Origin: Polytrichum commune
Lineage: Eukaryota > Streptophyta > Polytrichopsida > Polytrichales > Polytrichaceae
Assembly (NCBI GenBank): GCA_950295325.1
Contig: OX485805.1
Coordinates: forward strand, 13,877,501-13,941,500
Direction of reading: 5' to 3'
DNA: 64,000 nt
Below the pieces are notes generated by a model, which had not been told where the DNA came from, ran no database searches, and saw only the letters and a program-made list of their open reading frames with translations. A program made the translations under genes and the position numbers. Shown here piece after piece: positions 58,243 through 64,000 of the stretch (its first letter is position 1; every line of letters starts with the position of its first letter).

Positions 58243-58990
58243 GAGGGATGAAACCGAGGGTTCGATCCTTCTTTGAGGAAACTTTCTATTACGAGCTCGT
58301 TAGTTCATCGTTGTATCGGAGTCAATTTTGAGAGTTAAATGAATTCTTGGGACTTCCTCTTTTCATATCAAAAAGTTTGAGAATATTATAAGATCTAAAA
58401 TAAGATATGTGCATGGGATCCACTATCTTAAATCTCGGATCGGCCTATGGCAAGGCTAGCTTGGGCTTACCCTTTTCAATAGAATGGGTTAGAAAGTTGG
58501 CTTTTGATATCCCGACATCACTCTCTGTGTATGGTAATTTAAGCATCAAGAAAAGTTGAGTGACTTTGTGTTAATTGTATCATATCAAATATGAGACTAA
58601 ACCCGTGGTTTCATCTGCTTTACTTCATGGATAACTCTATTGGAGTTAGGCGTAAAGTCCCCCAAAGAGGGGCAATATTGTGGGTTTCATCCTTATGTGA
58701 GATAAATTTATATTAAGAGCTTGTTAGTTTGGTTTGTGTTGGAGCCTATTTTGAAAGTTGGGTGAGGTGTTTTTTTGGCTTTCTCTTGTCATCACAAAAT
58801 TTTGAGAAAATTTAGAATTCAAAGAGGGCATGTCCACGGGACATGTTCTCTTAAATCCTAGATTGCCTATGCAAAGCTAGTTTGGCCCACCCATCCCAAT
58901 AGGAGAAGCTACAAAGTCTAACATCACTCTTTGAGTATGATAATGTAAACATTAAGAGAACTTGGTTGACTTTATGCAGAAGCTATAAAA
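58243..58990 (+). repeat. R2 dispersed repeat, two tandem units (~415 bp)
   Basis: Unit 1 starts at the hAT MITE right flank (GCAAAGAGGGATGAAACC) and unit 2 near 58660 (CCCAAAGAGGGGCAATATTG). Both contain GAGCT(C/T)GTTAGTT, GAGAAnATT and CATCACTCT. The junction near 58659-58666 (CCCCCAAA) is the uninterrupted counterpart of the MITE target. Confidence 0.75.
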
Positions 58991-59089
58991 CTCATATTTT
59001 AGCCAATTCAAAGGAAGAGCAATGCCAAGAATTTTACGAGTAACTTTATCAAGGCTATACAAGAAGTCATGGCATCAAACTTCTTGTGA

Positions 59090-59330
59090 GTTGGCTAAAA
59101 CGTGGGTTCAAAGCTTATTCATAGAGTCACGTGAGCTTTTGTAAGGTGCAAATTACCATGCTAGAAATGTGGTATGGGGCTATTAAAACAAACAAAATTA
59201 TAGCTTGTCATACTAGAATGGATGGGCCAAGTTAATGTGAGCAAATCCAATATTTATTTTGGTGGGTCCCATGAGAAACCCTATTTTAGAATCTTAAGAT
59301 TCTCTCAATCTTTTTGGAATGGATCACCTT
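59090..59330 (-). repeat. R2 dispersed repeat, inverted fragment
   Basis: The minus strand carries GAGAGAATCTTAAGATTCTA and GGGTTTCTCATGGGACCCAC, as in the middle of the R2 units. Confidence 0.55.
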
Positions 59331-59359
59331 CACCTCAAGGATTTTCTCAAATATAAACA

Positions 59360-59700
59360 TAAATTGTACTTGAAACAACCATTGACTCCACCGTAACCAA
59401 AGATCATTGTCGCCTACCGCACTTCAAACCATGGACTTGATGTTGAATTTGGACGATGGACAATCGTCCCTTTCTCTAGAGATACTGGACTATGCCACTT
59501 TTGCTCCTATGATGCAATTGGGAAATGAGGCACATTTCGTGTTGGAATGTCCCTATAATATCCCATTAAAGATAAGTTTTCATCACTATTTGAGAATGTA
59601 GTTCCAAGAGCCTTAAGTCTTTCTTTCAATTGGACCATCAAGTTGACACCAACCTCTATACCACAGAGGGCTATTGCACTTTGCCATCTCTAGATAATTA
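59360..59700 (+). pseudogene. zf-RVT-type retroelement C-terminal relic, frameshifted
   Basis: One frame reads EFGRWTIVPFSRDTGLCHFC and SYDAIGK. A frameshift near 59525 gives NEAHFVLECPYN. The ...GRW...R...C-x2-C...NEAHF-x3-CP-x-Y pattern is the zinc-finger region found after reverse transcriptase or RNase H domains in many non-LTR elements. Only this fragment remains, with stops upstream and downstream. Confidence 0.5.
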
Positions 59701-60816
59701 GTTGGTTTGAAACCATCATGAAACACTTTTAGTCCCATTAGTTTTTTGGCTTCCCGTACTTCAAATTCAATATTAATTCATCTCACTATGCAAGGTACAT
59801 GCGTGGGTGTTATCGGTTCATTCTTCACATTCTCCAACTTCTACCGATTACATTTACACAACAAAATTCGTGTTGTATTAGCAAATCTACGACGAAGTAT
59901 AATTAAAAATTGAATTGAAAATCGGATCTCTCTTGATTTAGTTAAAGTCATCGGGAAGTGCATGTTTGTTGTTGATTCCTTACTTGAATATACAAGTACT
60001 CTCAAAGGTGTTCACTACAGAGTGTGGAGCAATTAATAAACTTTGAAAGTATAATTCAATCTCTTTCAAATATCTATTGAATGAGTGACTTCACGGTGTT
60101 TATTCTCGAGTCCTCATCTAACCATACAACAATCAAATATAGGTGTCCGATTAAGAAACATTACCAAAAACAATGGCCACAACAATCTTCAGAACCCGTT
60201 GTGGGTTTCTTTTATCAACATGGTCTTGGAACATGGCATGTGCGTACATCAATCATGTCCATAACAAAGGACCTTCCCTTTAGCTTCTTAGGGTTTGTCC
60301 TAAGTAACTCACAAACTTCATGACATGGCCACACTCATTCTTGTTTAAAGAATGGTGGAATATCTACTCTACATAATGTATTTGGTGTCACACAATATTG
60401 TTTGTCTTGCTCACTACTAAATGGTAACCCACATGTGTAGTGTCACCAACACTAGATGCATACCTAACATTATTTGTCATTCCTTGTTAATTTAAAAAGA
60501 GAATTGGGCATTGTAGATTTACATTGTTGCAACAACTGTCACTTACGAAGTGATTTTTCATCTAGCTCTCAGTCATTCATGACGACTTGTCATTGCGGAA
60601 ATACTAGGATGCGTACTACATCAAACCTTGTTTCGGTAATTGACATTTGGATGAACTAAAAGTAAGTTGCAATGCCAATACTTTTATACTTATTTGTCAT
60701 AAGGGTCACTAGAAAAAAGTTATCACAATGACACTAAATACAACATGGAGCAAAGTGTGCACAATCAATAAAGTGGAGCGCATCATTTTGAGAGTTGTTT
60801 GCAAGTGAAGTGGATC
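59701..60816. other. Intergenic sequence
   Basis: No supported gene. Frames at 60081-60323 and 60474-60659 (+) have no recognisable domain. Confidence 0.35.
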
Positions 60817-60824
60817 AAATGTTT

Positions 60825-61248
60825 CAGACCTTGGACAACTAACCAACTAATTCAACTATTAGTTAACTAGTTGTCTTTCGTAACTATAGTTATTCGCAAT
60901 TTGGCATGCCAAAAAAAGTACTTTACTAAAGTTGAGCACAACTTGTTCACGAATTTTTGTTGTAGTGTTGTAGTGTTGTAGTGTCACTAGCATGTAATTT
61001 GTGTTTGTGGTGTACACGGAAGTTGTTCCGGAGCCCAACACTGTGAGTGATCGTATAAAGGCGTTTCTTGACAATCCTCAGTGGCCGGAGCATATTAGAG
61101 ACCATCAACCGATGCAAATCAAGAGGCAAACATCTTTGAATATATAATATTACTATAATTTTTTTCTAGTTGATTATAGTTGTTCCCTAAAATGTATTGG
61201 AAAAAAATATAGTTAACTAGAATAATTTTGGCAGTTGTCCAAGGTCTA
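60825..61248. mobile_element. Non-autonomous hAT-type MITE (CAGACC family), copy B
   Basis: Starts CAGACCTTGGACAACT and ends AGTTGTCCAAGGTCTA (one terminal mismatch). Flanked by a perfect 8-bp duplication AAATGTTT (60817-60824, 61249-61256). Its arms match copy A at 33121-33728 in opposite orientation, with a shorter interior. Confidence 0.88.
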
Positions 61249-61256
61249 AAATGTTT

Positions 61257-61779
61257 GGCCACTTGTCATTGGACATAGTTATCATCAACATTTCACAATC
61301 CCCAAATCAATAGACATGGCCACCATAACTAACTTGAAATGAAGCCAAAGTGTTCATGTGAGTCATCAAATGCTCGATTCTAATAGGAAGAAAATGAAAT
61401 GGACATGCACCTAAAAATCAACAAATATCTATGTGACATCACATTACTTCGTGATACACGTCATTTTGGATGCAAGGAAATCAATGTGATGGATGTCCCT
61501 ACTAACACATTAAATATCTTGGTATTGAAGTTGCCGTTGACTTCAAATTGGAGTTGCACACACCGAATTTATTATATATTAAAAAAAACAAAAAACGTGA
61601 ACCTCCAAAATTGGTGTCATAACCATAGAAATAGAAAGATACGATGTTGACCGGAAGTTGGTGTGAATGAGAAGCACTTCACACTTTAGCTCATATGTAG
61701 ACATGGGGTGGGCTTATGGAGCTAAAGTACGGGACAAATGCTATGGCCTCTTGGTGGAGGTGGTCTCTATGTAAGGCAA
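61257..61779. other. Intergenic sequence
   Basis: No gene supported; the frame at 61399-61650 is domain-free. Confidence 0.35.
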
Positions 61780-62130
61780 GTAGGCCGTAAATGAATGCTT
61801 TCGACTTTGCACTTACTTCTCGTAGGATATGAAACACACAAATCATGTGAGACGATTAGCACAACCAAATTGTATGTAGCCATTCCCATCGTAATTTATG
61901 AAGCCACTATAAATATTCCATTCGTTGTCAAAGTGATATATATTGTCTTTCTAATAATGTGATCATATTAAACCTCCCCCCCCCTTCCTCCAAATTCTGT
62001 TGATTATTGGACTTGAAATGGTTAACAAAGTTTGTACATGTCATTAAACACATGTCTTCTTGGTATCCATTCTTGATAAATCCACACCTACTTACACAAC
62101 TCCAAATATAGGTGTTTGTTTAAGATGAAT
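61780..62130 (+). repeat. R1 dispersed repeat, copy h
   Basis: CTTCTCGTAGGATATGAAAC, GACGATTAGCACAACCAAAT, TTGTTGATTATTGGACTTGA-like and AACACATGTCTTCTTGGTAT follow R1 order. Confidence 0.7.
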
Positions 62131-62189
62131 AATCAAGTTAGGCGTGCATACTTTACATGTGTTATATATATAAACATAGGAGGCACTTT

Positions 62190-62311
62190 GTCCACCTGAT
62201 TTGTCAAGTAATGAGACAATTTCAAGGTTGGGAATCGGATTGCCAGCCACTCCGTTTGGTTTGGGTACCTCTCCACTGTCATTCAATAGTTTAGGGTCAT
62301 CTTGGACCACA
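62190..62311 (-). mobile_element. Possible tRNA-derived SINE, copy 2
   Basis: The minus strand reads GGTCCAAGATGACCCTAAAC, GACAGTGGAGAGG, GGAGTGGCTGGCAATCCGAT and ACTTGACAA, matching 52158-52290. The B-box-like segment is ATCCGATTCC. Confidence 0.4.
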
Positions 62312-62729
62312 TACTTTACATGTTTTGTTAACTAAAACTCTTAGAAATTTCAAGGTGGTATGAGCTATGAAATGAAAAATTCCATTTAATGTAGAGAAAA
62401 AGGTGATGGAATTGTCAAGCAAAAACAAAGATGTGCAACCAAAAGTTAAAACATGCAATATTAGACAACTTTGATTGCCCAAACATGTTCTAATCGAGTT
62501 TCAAAGGCCTATGTCAAGGGGGGGGGATATTCTCATATCAAATTCCCAATGCCATAAAATTTTCTAAGAATTTTACATGTTATTTGAAACATTAAATAGG
62601 ATCCTAAATTTTATTGCACACCATTTTCTAGTAGGAGGTCATACTAGGGATATGTAATGATCTTGTTTTATATACATTGTCCCATTTTGACCCTTCCCCA
62701 TACTTAAGAATGATACCATGAACAATCAT

Positions 62730-62889
62730 AACATTATTCAAATCCATAACAATATTATGTGGGATTGACAATATTCCACTAAATATTCCCAAATATTCCC
62801 GCATTCAGACCGAATGTGAGAAAAATATGGGAATATTCGGTGGAATAATGTCAATCCCACATAACATTGTTATGGATTTGAATAATGTT
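62730..62889. mobile_element. Foldback (palindromic) MITE, 160 bp
   Basis: Arms of about 60 bp: AACATTATTCAAATCCATAA at the left and its complement at the right end (TTATGGATTTGAATAATGTT), continuing through ATGTGGGATTGACA. The loop is about 35 bp. Only a few mismatches separate the arms. No clear target duplication. Confidence 0.85.
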
Positions 62890-63848
62890 TTGACAATTTT
62901 CTTTGTCAATCTCTACTTAGTTAAAGCCACTTAACCAAGATTAAAGTAAAATTGGACTTTCTTGGGGGAAACAAAAAAACAAACTATAGCTAAAGGATAT
63001 CGCACATTTTGCAACACATGCAAATTTCTCTCTTTTGCACGTAATTGAAGATTTGGTATAGGAACTCATTTGGGACCATTGACGCAATGAATGGAAATAA
63101 CATCATAACAGTTCAGTAAATAGACAAATTAGCCCATGTAAAACTTAGTTGCACAGTTATGGGTGCATTAAGTGTCCACGGTAACAATGTCAAATAGTAA
63201 TATAGACATTTGACATATGCTAAGGTCTTCTTGGGTTTGGCTTTTTTGAGCCACAAATACAAATGATCATGCAACACATGTTGAAGTATCAATAGATTTG
63301 GGTACTAAGCTTGGATAGATTTTCATAGTTCATTGGAGATCACTCCTAGGATCCCCGTATTTCACTTATAAGTATCCACTTCATGAAGGATAAGACAAGG
63401 GATTCAAATTGCAACGCACTTCGACTAGAGTCATAGAAACCTTTCAATAAAGATGAAATTTCATAAGTATTTTATGTACGTAGAACGGCACGTGGAAACA
63501 CCTTACAAATAATTAAGATATCACCATGGATGATTTTTGAACTTCCAAAAAGAAGTCCAAATTTTACTTGATTTTTTCGTACCTTTCACCTTGCTAAAGA
63601 TCCGTATGTTTTACATCAAGGGTGGATTGTAATGCAAAGTTGAGAATGATGTGGTGGTCACGTACAAAACGACAATGTATACAAATTCGATCATTATTGT
63701 ACACTATCTCATTTGATGGGTCAAGCGAGACATCAAAGAAGAGTACAAAATTCATTTTTTTTCTTTATCTTAAAATGCTTCATGACGACATGTTGATGAG
63801 TCGTGCAAACTTATGGACATCGACATGGACATATGAAACATACATACA

Positions 63849-63879
<31 letters not shown>

Positions 63880-64000
63880 GACATGTGTTGCATGAGCATG
63901 GATATACATGGGGTTTGGATTCATCGAAGATAGTAATTCATATTCATGTTCATAAGTTGAAGCAAGTGCTTTACGTCAAGTGTGCATTGTAATGCAAAGT
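62890..64000. other. Intergenic sequence with a (CATA)n tract
   Basis: (CATA)n of about 10 units at 63839-63878. GTGGATTGTAATGCAAAGTT (63622) recurs as GTGCATTGTAATGCAAAGT at the very end (63981), suggesting another tandem repeat that continues past the window. No gene. Confidence 0.5.

Overview
The window is a eukaryotic nuclear contig. The one intact host gene (6790-18050, + strand) has 29 exons and encodes a plant-type PRP40 pre-mRNA-processing protein with two WW domains and about six FF domains. A short plant-type (CCCTAAA)n interstitial telomere-like tract at 42336 also fits a streptophyte, either a charophyte alga or an early-diverging land plant. Species cannot be read from the sequence. 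Non-coding DNA is AT-rich with many homopolymer G/C runs, and there is one 200-base assembly gap at 31769-31968.

Layout. 1-6460 is repeat-rich: a decayed ~220-bp tandem array, a 34-35-bp minisatellite, and two adjacent copies of a ~500-bp dispersed repeat that end at the PRP40 leader. 6463-18050 is the PRP40 gene, which I rebuilt exon by exon with all reading-frame phases closing over 1046 codons. It includes one GC-AG intron. 18051-20730 is downstream sequence with possible spliced non-coding exons.

From about 20.7 kb to the end no intact host gene is visible. The region is a graveyard of mobile elements and relics. (a) A 5'-truncated LINE at about 36455-38800 keeps a long open frame: an unidentified N-terminal block, an RNase H domain whose first acidic residue is Asn, a CCHC finger and an R2-type restriction-like endonuclease. 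It is followed by a structured 3' tail. A second tail copy lies at 27110-27290 and a stop-riddled copy of the C-terminus at 44340-44880. (b) TIR elements with readable target-site duplications: a hAT-like element with BED-finger fragments (39273-40174) nested inside a palindromic MITE; a CAGACC-type hAT MITE family (33121-33728 and 60825-61248); another hAT-like MITE (57562-58234); a pogo/Emigrant-like MITE (52848-53290); and a Harbinger-type MITE (56415-56859). Paralogous empty sites inside this same window support three of the insertions. (c) An 84-85-bp palindromic mini-element occurs in three copies and a possible tRNA-derived SINE in two. (d) Decayed minus-strand coding relics lie at 25.6-26.0, 29.0-30.7 and 34.2-36.0 kb, and a plus-strand zf-RVT-type relic at 59.4 kb. 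(e) Several dispersed and tandem repeat families fill the rest.

The genes do not form a pathway. The window reads as one constitutive splicing-factor gene followed by over 40 kb of layered transposon debris. The strongest candidates for something undescribed are the LINE domain combination with its folded tail, the mini-palindrome family, and the tandem CCGGTT-rich repeat.
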